In this document: positions 35,079 through 46,548 of the stretch, piece by piece
Numbering within the stretch: the first letter of the stretch is position 1
How the letters are laid out: each line of letters starts with the position of its first letter
Assembly: GCA_008828725.1 (NCBI GenBank)
Contig: MEHQ01001112.1
Span: forward strand, 113,019 to 177,018
Direction: 5' to 3'
Origin: Saccharina japonica
Taxonomy: Eukaryota > Sar > Phaeophyceae > Laminariales > Laminariaceae
Length of the DNA: 64,000 nt
Program-made: the position numbers and the translations under genes
Notes under the pieces: model-generated
Databases searched by the model: none
What the model saw: the letters and a program-made list of their open reading frames with translations, nothing else
What the model was told of the DNA's origin: nothing

Positions 35079-35395
35079 GCCCCTAAGGTCTATGTATGTA
35101 TGTAGCAGGTAACCACGAGGACTGTCTCGTTGGAGGTAACCACGAGGGTTTGAGTCTTCGTATGAAGAGTTTTATTCTCAAATGACACCGATTGTCAAGA
35201 GCGCATATTGTAGCGTGGGTAAGCACAATTCCACGAGAGTTGACGAGGGAAGAAAATGTGGTTCTATTCTCCCGATGAAATTGCAAGACACGTACCGTAG
35301 TGAGGAGTAGGAGAAGCGCCTACTTAGCAACCCCGGATCTGAATTACCAGGTACGACGAAAGAGGGGGAGATAATAGAAGGGCGGAGATGACCAT
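35079..35395 (+). mobile_element. tRNA-derived SINE, unit 1 plus copy
   Basis: The head carries TCGCCCCTAAGGTCTA, GGTAACCACGAGG twice, and a B-box-like GGGTTTGAGTC. The body TCAAGAGCGCATATTGTAGCG, GTGGGTAAGCACAATTC and GGATCTGAATTACCAGGTACG aligns with the SINE at 46549-46911 read on the minus strand. Confidence 0.7.
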
Positions 35396-35687
35396 GGAAC
35401 AGCCGATTTTCCTAATTGAGAATTGCCTTTCCGATGAGAATGAAAAATAGAAAATACTGGGTTTTGAATTGCAAGAGGATTACTTCCCTCACGATCAAAA
35501 TTTACGCTGTAAACTATCGTGAGTTGTGACAACCGTCGATGACAAAAAATAAACATCAATCGAACTCAGAGTCGGCGGTCTCAAGATATCGAATATCTAT
35601 CGAAGATCCAAGAAAATCAGGATTTATTGGCGAGGTATTGGAAGTCGAGGTGTTCGACGGGGATATCTGTTTGTTGGGTGGGTTTTC

Positions 35688-35850
35688 TATCCCATTCATT
35701 ATATTCGCCTTTCCTTTCTCTCCTCTCTAGTCGTAACTCAGATATATATGGTGTCACAACGTAGGCGCTCCTCCCTACTGCCTACGACGGTTTGTTCCTT
35801 GGTTTCGTATCGCAATTATTATATTTGTTGACTCGCATCAGCCTGTTTGT
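35688..35850 (-). mobile_element. SINE 3' part, unit 1 minus copy
   Basis: On the minus strand the CGTAGGCAGTAGGGAGGAGCG block leads to ATATCTGAGTTACGACTAG, AGGAGAGAAAGGAAAGGCG and ATAATGAATGGGATAG. This is the same 3' end as the 46.6-kb SINE. The tRNA-like head is missing. Confidence 0.65.
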
Positions 35851-36344
35851 CCGGGTATTGAAGTAATCGTCGCACAGGGTATTTCGGCAGGCGCTTGTTG
35901 CTGGGGGGCGTGTTCACTACCGATGATAGTAGTCTTGGTACGGGCGGCAACACCAGCCAGCCGTACAATGGCACGTATATACGAGCTGGGCTGTTCGGAT
36001 CTGCACGTACTTTTGCACCATCTTTACCCTGCTCCCACCCGGACCTGATCCCACTCGGATCTGATCCCACCCGGATATGATCTCATTTGGCATCCACAAG
36101 GCGCAGGAATATAATCAGCCCTCCGCTGGAACCGCTGGAGGCCCACCTGGCACCTCGGTCCCATTTGGTACCATGTAGGCAATACATATCTACAGCAACA
36201 ACTCCTGCTACTTCGTACTTCGTATACATATAACCGTATTGAATGTACGTGCAAATTCGAATATCCTGGCACGTAGTACGTGCACGTACTCCGCCGCTGG
36301 GCCGGCAATCGTTTCAAATCAATTAATAAATTCATTCTAAATAC

Positions 36345-36913
36345 GTTTAAGGGGAGACACAAGTCCCCACCTGGCTTGGTGGATGGAGAGCTCGGTACTT
36401 TTCCTAATTTTCTTCGAGTGGTCTTGCTTTCGTTTTTTGTTGTTAGTATATTTACTACTTGATTTATCGCCTGTTGCACCTTTTCGAGGGAGGCACGACA
36501 GCGATGCTACAACCCCTCGCATTATTATTAAATTGTTTTATGTTCATTTCGCCGCGGTCGCTTTTGCCTTTGTTTTTTCTTGTCCTTCCCTATTTCTTAC
36601 GTTTTCTTCGATTGTTTAACTTCGTATCATACATACGTATGTATTCATTGTGTTTTTGATATTCCCTCCTCTATTTCCTGTTCTTTCGTGTGTGGCACGA
36701 AGACGAAACGGAATTGAGTAGGAAGCGCCGCGCATCCGTTGCACGGGTGGCGCCCAATGGAATGGAGACGAGCGGAGAAGATGGTTCGTAGGGAAACCGC
36801 GGCTGACGAAAGCAAAACGGAGACGGCAGACAGGGTACCAAGGTACCAGACCGACTACGTAGCTGGTAGAACCTGTCTGTACTACGGGTATACACTTGCC
36901 TCGGCTGCCTGAC
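36345..36913 (+). repeat. Family C copy, truncated at an N
   Basis: The copy runs from GGATGGAGAGCTCGGTAC through the GAGGGAGGCACGACAGCGATG and GTGGCACGAAGACGAAACGG blocks. It continues through GGTGGCGCCCAATGG, ACCGCGGCTGACGAAAGC and CTGTCTGTACTACGGGTA to CTCGGCTGCCTGACA, where an undetermined base (36915) and unrelated DNA follow. Other copies continue past this point. Confidence 0.75.
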
Positions 36914-37197
36914 ANTTAGTATGGATATTTGGTTATCTTGAAATTAGTGTGGATTTTGGACCCGGGCCGCAGAGCCCTGCGGGTAGATGTCAGTTGGGCT
37001 GTTTGCATAATACGTCAGTACAATACGTCAGTTTGGCTGTTACGTCAGTTGCTGTTTGCGAAGAGCTCAGTTGGCCTGTTTGAAGGGCTGGTTGCGAAAC
37101 AAAAGGTCTGTTTGCAAAGAGCTGTGTATCAGTTGGTCTGTACGGACAAAGAGCATCGAGTAACTACGGACCTCTAATCGTGAAAGAATAGATAGGT
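36773..37197. other. Spacer between the two duplication units
   Basis: The first 141 bp continue the family C element. After the N at 36915 comes DNA with TACGTCAGT and TTGGCCTGTTTG-type short repeats, seen nowhere else in the window. Confidence 0.6.
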
Positions 37198-38127
37198 TTA
37201 TACCTGGAATTCACGTTACCCCGTAAAATGTATGCTGTGCTGTTGTTGTACCATACCACCTCGTGTTCTATTGGTACGCTAACAGTGGCTCGGAATTCAC
37301 ATACACAGCATGCACTGGACGCATAAATACGGTTTTATTCAATGATTTGGAGGCGTTTCATGTTGTCATCCGGTTTAAACCGGTTTTCGGTTAACCGGTT
37401 TAAACCGGCTGAAAAAAACCGGTTTAAACCGGTTTTTGGATTCGAGAATAACGCCTCCTTGGCCGATTTTCGGTTTTTTAATTTTCCCTCTAGGTGCCCA
37501 CCTCTACTCCTGACACACAAATGTTGATGACTTACGCTCTCTAAAACCACTCATCTGTCGGAAGTCTAAGCCTAGAAATCAGAGAAATGTCGTTTTCCGT
37601 ATAGTCATGAACAGGTAGAAAGTCTACCATAATTAGTATGGCAACTGAAACAAAAACGTTTTTTTTTATTTGCTCTTATATTTATTACCCGAAGGGGCCC
37701 TAAACAGAAATACTTCAGTACTACTGTACCCCCTATAAATCCAGAATACCACAGTATTCCCTCTATAAAACCTGAATACCACACTACCGGTACTGGTTTC
37801 CTGTATGAACCGCGTTCTATGCTCCAGCAGGTCCTTCTTATATTCACCATGTTAAGACCAACTATTATGGGGAAAAATTGAGCCGTGATTTCTGGCGATT
37901 ATTTTTCCAGTTTTGAGGATCCAGAAATATGTGCATGAGAAATAAGGACCATCTATTATGGGTTCTCATTTTTTAAACTGGTTCTGCAAAGTATTGGTTC
38001 GTCTTGTTTGCGTCAAACGACGCAAAGCCAACGGCCGCCGCACCACTGCGAGAGTCGTCTTGGCATCCAATTATGGATGGATTTTCGTCGTGGACGTCGA
38101 ATCGCCATCGCCGCTGCTGCCGCCACC

Positions 38128-38158
<31 letters not shown>

Positions 38159-40722
38159 CGACGTCGAATCGACATCGCTGCTGCTGGTATCGCTTCCATG
38201 GGAGAGAGAAGCGATAGCTTTTACACAGGCATCATAGCATTAAACTTCGAACTCCAGACAAGGGGCGGTGCCGGCGCCCCCCCCCCCCCCGCTCTACGCC
38301 TGAACAGTTTGTATATACAACTTCAACCAGGGGACGGTTAAGAGCCACCCCCCCCCTCCTTGATACAAGGCCTCTTCCGTACCACTACAAAATACGATGA
38401 TGATGTGCGGAGAGATCACAGCTGTGTGGATGGCTGCGGTGACTCCAACAACAATAAACGAGCACGTATATATCTTCTAATTAATGCAAAACGCCAATCC
38501 AATAGGGACACCAACTACTGCCTAGGCCTACAGTAGTTTTATTGACTCGTACCCTGCCTACGTGCTTCTGTGTATATATAAGCTTGTCTTAGTACGCCAC
38601 CGTCGGGGAAATCGCGAAAAACACCCCAGACACTCCCGACTCCCCGGACACTCCAGCTCGGACACTCACTAAACACAATGTCAAGATGAAAATCCCAAGA
38701 ACGGTAAAAGTTTGCTGAATCGCCGAATTACGGGTGCATATCAGGAATGCACGTATGCATGCATGCCCACTTACTATAAGACAATACAGCACCCAATAAA
38801 GTAGCTAATCAGAACACCAACCGGCACCACCAGGTATGTTATATATACAGAAAGCAATGCTTTAACACGCCTCCCTTTTTGCCACTGTAAACAAAACCAC
38901 GAAAAAACAAGGCTAAAACAAACATTTTCAAGGGATTTGGGTGGGGAGGGGGGGAGTGAGGTGTATGGCATCCAAATCCTCGCACGCCCCTGCTCAACAT
39001 GCACAGCAGTGTGTGTGTGCGCCAGTCTGCTCTGCTGTGCCTTGGTGCGTGTTTGTCATCACACATGTTCACTGGATTCAGCACACATATGTTATCCCTC
39101 TTCGTGAGGCCCTCTGGGTCATATTTTGATATTTTGTCATATTTTGGGTCAGGAGCACCCTGTGCTGTACCTTAAAACGCTGTATGTTCTCAAGAGGGCG
39201 GTTACCGCCTATTGGGGTATTATCAAAAGCCCTCTGCTCCCTTCTTCCCCTCGCTGCCTCGGCAAGGTGTTTGCTTTGGCATGGCCCATAGCGAGGGGGG
39301 GGGGGTCTTTCTAGCGAGCAAGGCTAGACTCACCCTCAAGCGGACCGGTACCTTCTTGCTGCTGCGCACCCGCCGCGAAGCGTGTGCAGCGGTAGAGTTG
39401 GATCGGCACTGGTGCGTCAGGCGCAAAAGTCCAGATGCACGGGCCGGTTTGGCCGTCGGTGTAGACAGCAATGTCCATCTCACTTTTGTGCGCGGAGGCA
39501 GACGCCATCAGAAAGGTGGACGGGCACTATGTACACGGCCCTAGGTGTGTTTGCTAGAGGGAGCTGTACTGTCTCAGTAACCTGGCTTCGCCATCAAAGG
39601 AGGAGGGAGCGTGTGGCGACGAGCTGGAGCCTCAGGGCCGGTTGACCCCTTCAGCGCGAGAAATTTTATTTTCCAGACCAAGCACCCCGAGTGCAACGAG
39701 AGAGAAAGCGAGGAGCCGACTGGGAAGGACAGCAACGAGAGCGTGTACGGACGGAGCGGGTCGAGTGTGGTCGTGCTAGGACTGGCCGAGCGGCACCGGA
39801 GCGGCGCACCTGAGCAGCAGCACAGCAGCGCGCTGGCGCAGCAGCACAGCAGCGCACAGGAGCAGCGATCCGGAGCACGGACGACATCGACCCGTGACGA
39901 ACGGACGAACATTTTTGTTTTTTTTTGTTGTTGACAATTTTTGTTTCGTTTTTTCCCCTGAATTTTGTTGTTGGGTCTGTGTGAATGACGTCACTGGTTT
40001 TGTAGAGAGACGCGCGGCAGAGATGGCGCGGACACCGGGTGCCCTCATTGTGTGCCTGATCGTGGAAGACCCCTTCAATGTGGAACGATTCCTAATCAGT
40101 GTCGATGTTTATAATGCTGTGCCTAACACAGACCGTTCAGGATAGATTCGGGTAATTGTCAATAGACATGATGGCTTTGGTTGGCTGTTCTTTTTCACTT
40201 TGTGCCCGCNGACTGTCATTCCGGCAGCACTTCAGACAGCAGCTGCGTGCTCCATCTTGATCCCACGCCTACCGTGTGTTTTTGTACAGACATCACTTCA
40301 GACAGTAGTTACGCTGTAGTCGGCAAATTCATTGGTAAAGAGTGGGAGGGGGGGGGGGGGGGGCGATGCTGCTGTAGTCGAATGGAGATTGCGGGCGTGT
40401 AGTTCAGTTTTGGACACGCATAACATGCTGTAGGGATTTTTAGGTGTACCTCTTCGGACTTGTGTATCCTTTCCCTGCTAAGTGTACGTGTTCTTTAGGA
40501 TTCTCTGATGGCTCTAGCACTTTTGTGACCACGGGCCGTGATCTTGCTAGATCAGACTATAGGGATTAGCAACTGAAACGAGTTTAATGTGATGACAACA
40601 ACAACAACAATAGGACGGTCAACCGCCCTGTCTCCAATAGGGCGGTCTTTCGAGATAGGGCGGTCAGAGTCTCGGTGCACTACACCGCCTTATATAGCCC
40701 CCCCTACTACGAGTACTGCTGT

Positions 40723-40975
40723 GACGCGTGCTACGGTAGAGGTAGCACTTTTTGGCTGAATCGTTTTCTGAACGGTCTATTAAAGGCTCCTTAACCCAAA
40801 TTCGTCGGACTTTCATTTTTGTGACGAATAATGTTTCAAAGTATACTTCGGTCATGAGATTTCGCATCCGGCAGCCCTTTTAGTTTCCTCCAAAACCGTT
40901 TTTTCAGAGTGGTATGGAGCTCCTCAAGTTAGGAGCTCAGAAAAAACATAGTGCACCTCTATCGTAGCATGCGTC
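40723..40975 (+). mobile_element. MITE family D, copy 4
   Basis: This is the duplicate of copy 3 created by the large duplication, with the same CTGT flanks. Confidence 0.85.
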
Positions 40976-41002
40976 CTGTACTTTAGTTGATATTATTTGT
41001 CT

Positions 41003-41450
41003 GTCACATCTCCGGGAGAAGCACGACACTTTTGTCTTTGTTATTTTTTTTCTGATCTGTTTTATTTTAATTACCTGGTATTTTCATTTGAAGAACACAT
41101 ACGCACATGGAGGGAATATGGAGAAAACCAAACGCGAAATACGAATGGACGGAAAGTAAACGCAAGAAGTGAACACATAAAGACAAACTGAAACCAATAG
41201 AGCGGTCGTAGAACCGCTGTCGTGCCCCCTGCGGGAGCTGCGACGGCAAGCAACACAACACGTATACGTAAGCAAAACAGGTACAAAGAATCTCCGAGAA
41301 AAACACCGAAAAAGTTTGAGCTCGCCCAAGGCTCGCCATCCACGAAGCTACTCGTAGGCTGGACATCTTTCATATCACCATACAGCAGTAAGAACAACAA
41401 CGAAAGGGGAAGCAGTGTTTTTATTGGGAGTGCCAAACAGGGCCGGCCGT
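41003..41450. repeat. Family C fragments, unit 2 counterpart
   Basis: This is the near-identical duplicate of 34473-34920. Confidence 0.55.
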
Positions 41451-41609
41451 GTATTAACCATAGACGACAAGGCAGCACAACGTGCTAAATTGTTTTAAAA
41501 CCACGAGGGGCGTCCACACATTCGGCGCATCCGAATGGGGATAGAGTGTATACAAATCCGGCGAACGCAGCTTCTCTTCGTCAAGAGTTCAGACTCGGCC
41601 CTCGTCATC

Positions 41610-41926
41610 GCCCCTAAGGTCTATGTATGTATGTAGCAGGTAACCACGAGGACTGTCTCGTTGGAGGTAACCACGAGGGTTTGAGTCTTCGTATGAAGAG
41701 TTTTATTCTCAAATGACACCGATTGTCAAGAGCGCATATTGTAGCGTGGGTAAGCACAATTCCACGAGAGTTGACGAGGGAAGAAAATGTGGTTCTATTC
41801 TCCCGATGAAATTGCAAGACACGTACCGTAGTGAGGAGTAGGAGAAGCGCCTACTTAGCAACCCCGGATCTGAATTACCAGGTACGACGAAAGAGGGGGA
41901 GATAATAGAAGGGCGGAGATGACCAT
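41610..41926 (+). mobile_element. tRNA-derived SINE, unit 2 plus copy
   Basis: This is the duplicate of the SINE at 35079-35395 through the large duplication. Confidence 0.7.
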
Positions 41927-42218
41927 GGAACAGCCGATTTTCCTAATTGAGAATTGCCTTTCCGATGAGAATGAAAAATAGAAAATACTGGGTTTTGAAT
42001 TGCAAGAGGATTACTTCCCTCACGATCAAAATTTACGCTGTAAACTATCGTGAGTTGTGACAACCGTCGATGACAAAAAATAAACATCAATCGAACTCAG
42101 AGTCGGCGGTCTCAAGATATCGAATATCTATCGAAGATCCAAGAAAATCAGGATTTATTGGCGAGGTATTGGAAGTCGAGGTGTTCGACGGGGATATCTG
42201 TTTGTTGGGTGGGTTTTC

Positions 42219-42380
42219 TATCCCATTCATTATATTCGCCTTCCTTTCTCTCCTCTCTAGTCGTAACTCAGATATATATGGTGTCACAACGTAGGCGCTC
42301 CTCCCTACTGCCTACGACGGTTTGTTCCTTGGTTTCGTATCGCAATTATTATATTTGTTGACTCGCATCAGCCTGTTTGT
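42219..42380 (-). mobile_element. SINE 3' part, unit 2 minus copy
   Basis: This is the duplicate of 35688-35850, with one base fewer in the TTCCTTTC run. Confidence 0.65.
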
Positions 42381-43302
42381 CCGGGTATTGAAGTAATCGT
42401 CGCACAGGGTATTTCGGCAGGCGCTTGTTGCTGGGGGGCGTGTTCACTACCGATGATAGTAGTCTTGGTACGGGCGGCAACACCAGCCAGCCGTACAATG
42501 GCACGTATATACGAGCTGGGCTGTTCGGATCTGCACGTACTTTTGCACCATCTTTACCCTGCTCCCACCCGGACCTGATCCCACTCGGATCTGATCCCAC
42601 CCGGATATGATCTCATTTGGCATCCACAAGGCGCAGGAATATAATCAGCCCTCCGCTGGAACCGCTGGAGGCCCACCTGGCACCTCGGTCCCATTTGGTA
42701 CCATGTAGGCAATACATATCTACAGCAACAACTCCTGCTACTTCGTACTTCGTATACATATAACCGTATTGAATGTACGTGCAAATTCGAATATCCTGGC
42801 ACGTAGTACGTGCACGTACTCCGCCGCTGGGCCGGCAATCGTTTCAAATCAATTAATAAATTCATTCTAAATACGTTTAAGGGGAGACACAAGTCCCCAC
42901 CTGGCTTGGTGGATGGAGAGCTCGGTACTTTTCCTAATTTTCTTCGAGTGGTCTTGCTTTCGTTTTTTGTTGTTAGTATATTTACTACTTGATTTATCGC
43001 CTGTTGCACCTTTTCGAGGGAGGCACGACAGCGATGCTACAACCCCTCGCATTATTATTAAATTGTTTTATGTTCATTTCGCCGCGGTCGCTTTTGCCTT
43101 TGTTTTTTCTTGTCCTTCCCTATTTCTTACGTTTTCTTCGATTGTTTAACTTCGTATCATACATACGTATGTATTCATTGTGTTTTTGATATTCCCTCCT
43201 CTATTTCCTGTTCTTTCGTGTGTGGCACGAAGACGAAACGGAATTGAGTAGGAAGCGCCGCGCATCCGTTGCACGGGTGGCGCCCAATGGAATGGAGACG
43301 AG

Positions 43303-43867
43303 GGGGGCGGGGGGGGGGGGGGGGGGGGTGTACTCATGTCGTGCACGGCCGTAGTCATGTGACCATAGACCCTCGCATCCCTACAATGCCGGGACGGAGC
43401 ACGTTGGGTTTTCACCAACCAGGCAGACATTGCTTGCACCAAGCGCGAAGCGCCGTGAGGTATTGGGCGAGTCGCATGGAGGGTGAGCTGCATCCTGCTA
43501 AGAACCGCCTCTGAGGCGGACTTGCATATGGACGACAGCTTCAATGAGTTAATTTAATTTCTGGTGTGGCCACTTCCGGAGACAGCAATGGGTTTTACTA
43601 TGTACCTGCCTCGCGGATGCCTTACCATATTAACACTACGTGATACGACCATTCCCCTTGTGCGGAGCAAAGGTTCTCCACCCCGCACAAATGATCTACT
43701 CGACCGCCAGCTTTGGTGACCGTCAAAACAAAACAAACAAAAAAAAAAACGGCACCCTGGTTGTCTAGCTCACGCAGCGAGTGGCGTGTTTTACAGCGTC
43801 GTTGCCAACCGACGCCAACCCAACCTATAAATATATCATATATTAGGGGGGGGGCGGTTCATTGTTT
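43303..43867. other. Insertion in family C: poly-G tract and repeat F
   Basis: It starts with a G-tract (about 43303-43328) and contains repeat F (43391-43506). It also has an A-rich run (43729-43750) and a second G-tract (43848-43856) just before family C resumes. It has no gene. Confidence 0.55.
43391..43506 (+). repeat. Dispersed repeat F, copy 2
   Basis: Diverged partner of 19878-19991, sharing GGACGGAG-ACGT-GGG-TTTT, CCAAGC-CGAA-CGCCGTGAGG and GCATCC. Confidence 0.5.
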
Positions 43868-44209
43868 AACCGCGGCTGACGAGAGCAGGAAGGAGGCGGC
43901 AGACAGGGTAGCAAGGTACCAGACCGACTAGCTGGTATAACCTGTCTGTACTACGGGTATGAACCTGTCTCAGCTGCCTGGAAGGTGCTTTTAGTGTGCT
44001 CCGGTTGCCTGTCCTTCCCTGATGTTCTTAGTTTTGCTCGGTTTACGTTGTTTTTCCTTCTATTTCATTCAATTTCATTTCGTTTCATTTTATTTTATTT
44101 GTATTGTTTGTCGCATCTCTTCTGGGAGAAGCGCGGCACTTTTGTGTTTTTTCTTTTATCATGATGTTGTTCGGCTGTTTGATTGTTTGCTTTATTACGT
44201 TATTTTTAT

Positions 44210-44803
44210 GGGCAGCGGCCAAAAACAGGTACACCTGGTCCGTTCATGGCCAAAAACAGGTACATCCTAAAATCAATTTTAAACCGCACCCCACGAACCT
44301 GCCGTTCCTTTCAGCGCAAAGTAGAGTGTTTTCATGTTCTTCGTGCTCGCCCGGTGGCTACGTATACGATTAGCTGCTGTATCCTCCCTTCTCAGCTTGC
44401 GACACCCCTGGTATTCCAAGTCAGCCACAATCCCGAAGGGGAGCCTTCTATCTCGTATTATTTCGGCGGAGGTGTGCAGGCAGATATCATATGTGCGTCG
44501 CTCGAGTGGCGTGTGGTGCGAGGTGCGAAGGGAGGAGGGGGCTCAGTGTACGTCGGCATTTGTATAGGGGGCATAGGGTGGAACTATGAAGGGCCTCTGA
44601 TTGGCTTAAACGACAAAAAAACAGGTGAAAGTCAAGCAGCGTAGACAAAATCAGGTATACCTGGGTTTTAAAGAGGCAAAAACAGGTACAACGAGTTTTG
44701 GACCAATGGCAGGGCACGTGGAGTGCGTTTTTGACTTGATTTTAAGTATGTACTTGTTTTTGGCCGCAAACGGACCAGGTATACCTGTTTTTGGCCGCTG
44801 CCC
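44210..44803. mobile_element. Mutator-like MITE with long TIRs and 9-bp TSD
   Basis: A 594-bp element is bounded by roughly 65-80 bp imperfect terminal inverted repeats that start GGGCAGCGGCCAAAAACAG. It is flanked by a perfect TATTTTTAT at 44201-44209 and 44804-44812. Within each TIR the GGCCAAAAACAGGTA block is repeated, and further AAAACAGGT motifs lie inside near 44620-44690. A 9-bp target duplication with long TIRs fits Mutator-like elements. The interior frame (44183-44644) spans the left TIR and is not a transposase. Confidence 0.9.
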
Positions 44804-44874
44804 TATTTTTATTCTTCATGTTTTCCTTTAGCGTTTTCTCTTATTTTTCACTCTTTGTTCTCTTTCACGCACCT

Positions 44875-45215
44875 GGATTGCTACCAGGGTAGGTCTTGCC
44901 TGTCGCGTATGGCATTGCATTGCCTGTTCTGCAAACTGCATTGCAGCTTAATATATCTGTGTCGAATCGGCACGGACACTGGGTGTGCTGGATGTCGACG
45001 GGTAGATTGGAAGGTTTAATGTGAAGAACACACATACACCGTCGACACCCAGCACACCCAGTGTCCGTGCGGATTCATCCTATTAATAGAGAGATGTCAG
45101 TTGTGTGGTCACAAAACCGTGACACAGATATACTATCGTTGCAATGCAGGAGGCAGAGCAGACAACGCAATGACATACACGACAGGCACGACCGACCCTG
45201 CTAGCGATCCAGATG
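44875..45215. repeat. Large imperfect inverted repeat (family C 3' ends)
   Basis: The left arm 44875-45004 and right arm 45036-45215 are inverted copies. They centre on GGCACGGACACTGGGTGTGC and include GGGTAGGTCTTGCCTGTCG-type sequence. The loop is about 30 bp. The inner arms (about 38 bp each) are nearly perfect and could form a strong hairpin. The same sequence occurs singly at 50095-50285, so this is a family C 3' end meeting an inverted second copy. Confidence 0.75.
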
Positions 45216-45254
45216 CGTCAAAAAAAGAGGAACACGAAAGAAAGTAGAATAACG

Positions 45255-45515
45255 TGAAAAGAGAAGAAAATGCTACTACGTGTACTGTCAAAATAACTGA
45301 TACATCGAGTTTTGATATAAAAAATGCTTGCACATCTTGTTGAGCCCGCACATATCCAACACAGACCTGCCGTAGTGCGCGGACTCTGTGCAGTAGGTAC
45401 AATAGTCTTCCTTAAAGCCCTATCTATGAGCAATCCAACTACGGCCTAAGGCATTGATATCGTACTTTGCTCCACCGGGCCGCCGTTTACAGTGGACGCA
45501 AGCAAATTTATCATA
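45255..45515 (-). pseudogene. Cys-rich coding-like fragment with one stop
   Basis: A single minus frame reads KFACVHCKRRPGGAKYDINA, then WIAHR, a TAG stop, then GFKEDYCTYCTESAHYGRSV and LDMCGLNKMCKHF. Paired CxxC motifs (ACVHC, YCTYC) suggest a zinc-binding module such as those ending some transposases, but the match is not specific. The stop suggests decay. It may be chance. Confidence 0.3.
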
Positions 45516-46548
45516 CGTACGGTAGAAGTGCACAGAGATGGTATATAGTACTGCTGTAATACGGTACGTATGGTATGTATTTATGTATAGTATTTCTACC
45601 AGGCTCTTCACTTCAGGAGCCCTGTGCCTTGCACGAAACACAAACGCTCACAAAACGTAAATGAGCAATATACCGGGTATCATAGCTCAGGTCCTCGCTC
45701 GAGGAGCTCCGCCTGTCACAAATGGCGTGGCGCAATAAGTTCTACCTCTCTCTATAGCCAGTGTCCTTCGAATGTTTGGGCTATGGAGCTGTAGCCCATG
45801 GACAAACTGCTTGGAATGCGCATACGTGCAGGTTGTCTTCAAAGTAGCCTTCGGGTACGCATACCTGGTGCATCGTATATATATCCAAGGCAGTGTTGGG
45901 ATTGATGACGTGGAGCTTCTTGGATGACGAGCATCATAACCATTTGGCACTACATCTAGTACAAGCAGTAGCTTTAACATAACACGCGTCAGACACTTCC
46001 TGCAAACCGTGTGAGGATAGCCACATCTTGTTCTGCTCTCCTTCTGTTGCAAGCTAACATGCTCGTTGTGCCAGGTTTTGTGTTTCGTTGCCGTGTGTCC
46101 ATGGTCCCGGTTGAGGTTTGTATAATGATCAAGAACACAAATCATTCTCTGGTGGTTTTTAGTTTTTAGTAAGTTCTAAGACCAAAGGTTATGGTACCAC
46201 TTTGTGGCTCGTTCATAATCTTATCAGCAACATAGTGCCAAAGAAAATGGGTGTACCCCTCGTATGGAGCATAAAGTTGGCCACTATGTTCCCCAAGATT
46301 GAAAAATCCAACGAAAAGGGGTGTCTCGCCATCATCTGACCCCTGAGATGATGCCAGGCACAATACGCCATTATCTTGGTTGGCTCTTTTATTGTTCCGC
46401 GAATATATACGATAATACATGCTTTGCACTATATACGAGAACGATACGTATAACTTGTACGTATGACGTACACCGGGTACGTATACGAAAATGATACGTA
46501 CCAAATTTTGAATACATACGAGTATTATGTTGTTTTGGCCATAGGCAC
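45516..46548. other. No supported gene
   Basis: Minus frames at 45687-46145 (152 codons) and 46166-46585 (139 codons) are fairly long. They show no known domain, and the second begins in the T-run of the neighbouring SINE. Confidence 0.4.

Larger units (their letters stand above)
30516..36772 (+). repeat. Large direct duplication, unit 1
   Basis: These 6257 bp are repeated almost identically at 37198-43302 with an offset of about 6.53-6.68 kb. The left border falls inside the hAT element, so unit 1 contains its right 309 bp. The right border falls inside a family C element. Unit 1 has one extra 157-bp tandem copy near 31.6 kb. A locally more diverged patch (about 33095-33140) and scattered single changes show that the copies are not mere echoes. 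It contains a MITE D, family C pieces and two SINEs, and no convincing gene. Confidence 0.9.
37198..43302 (+). repeat. Large direct duplication, unit 2
   Basis: This is the second copy of 30516-36772 (6105 bp). It begins inside hAT sequence (the right 309 bp ending at 37506) and family B (37507 to about 37705, minus). It has a single 157-bp CTG-run unit, an undetermined base at 40210, longer G-tracts and scattered substitutions. It ends inside family C at GGAATGGAGACGAG. Confidence 0.9.
42875..45004 (+). repeat. Family C copy interrupted by two insertions
   Basis: Family C sequence runs 42875-43302, resumes 43868-44209 (ACCGCGGCTGACGAGAGC to the TTTATTACGT block) and resumes again 44813-45004 (ACCTGGATTGCTACCAGGG to GGCACGGACACTGGGTGTG). 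The gaps are the 43303-43867 insertion and the Mutator-like MITE. The related copy at 50046-51175 (minus) lacks both, so it serves as an empty site. Confidence 0.75.
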
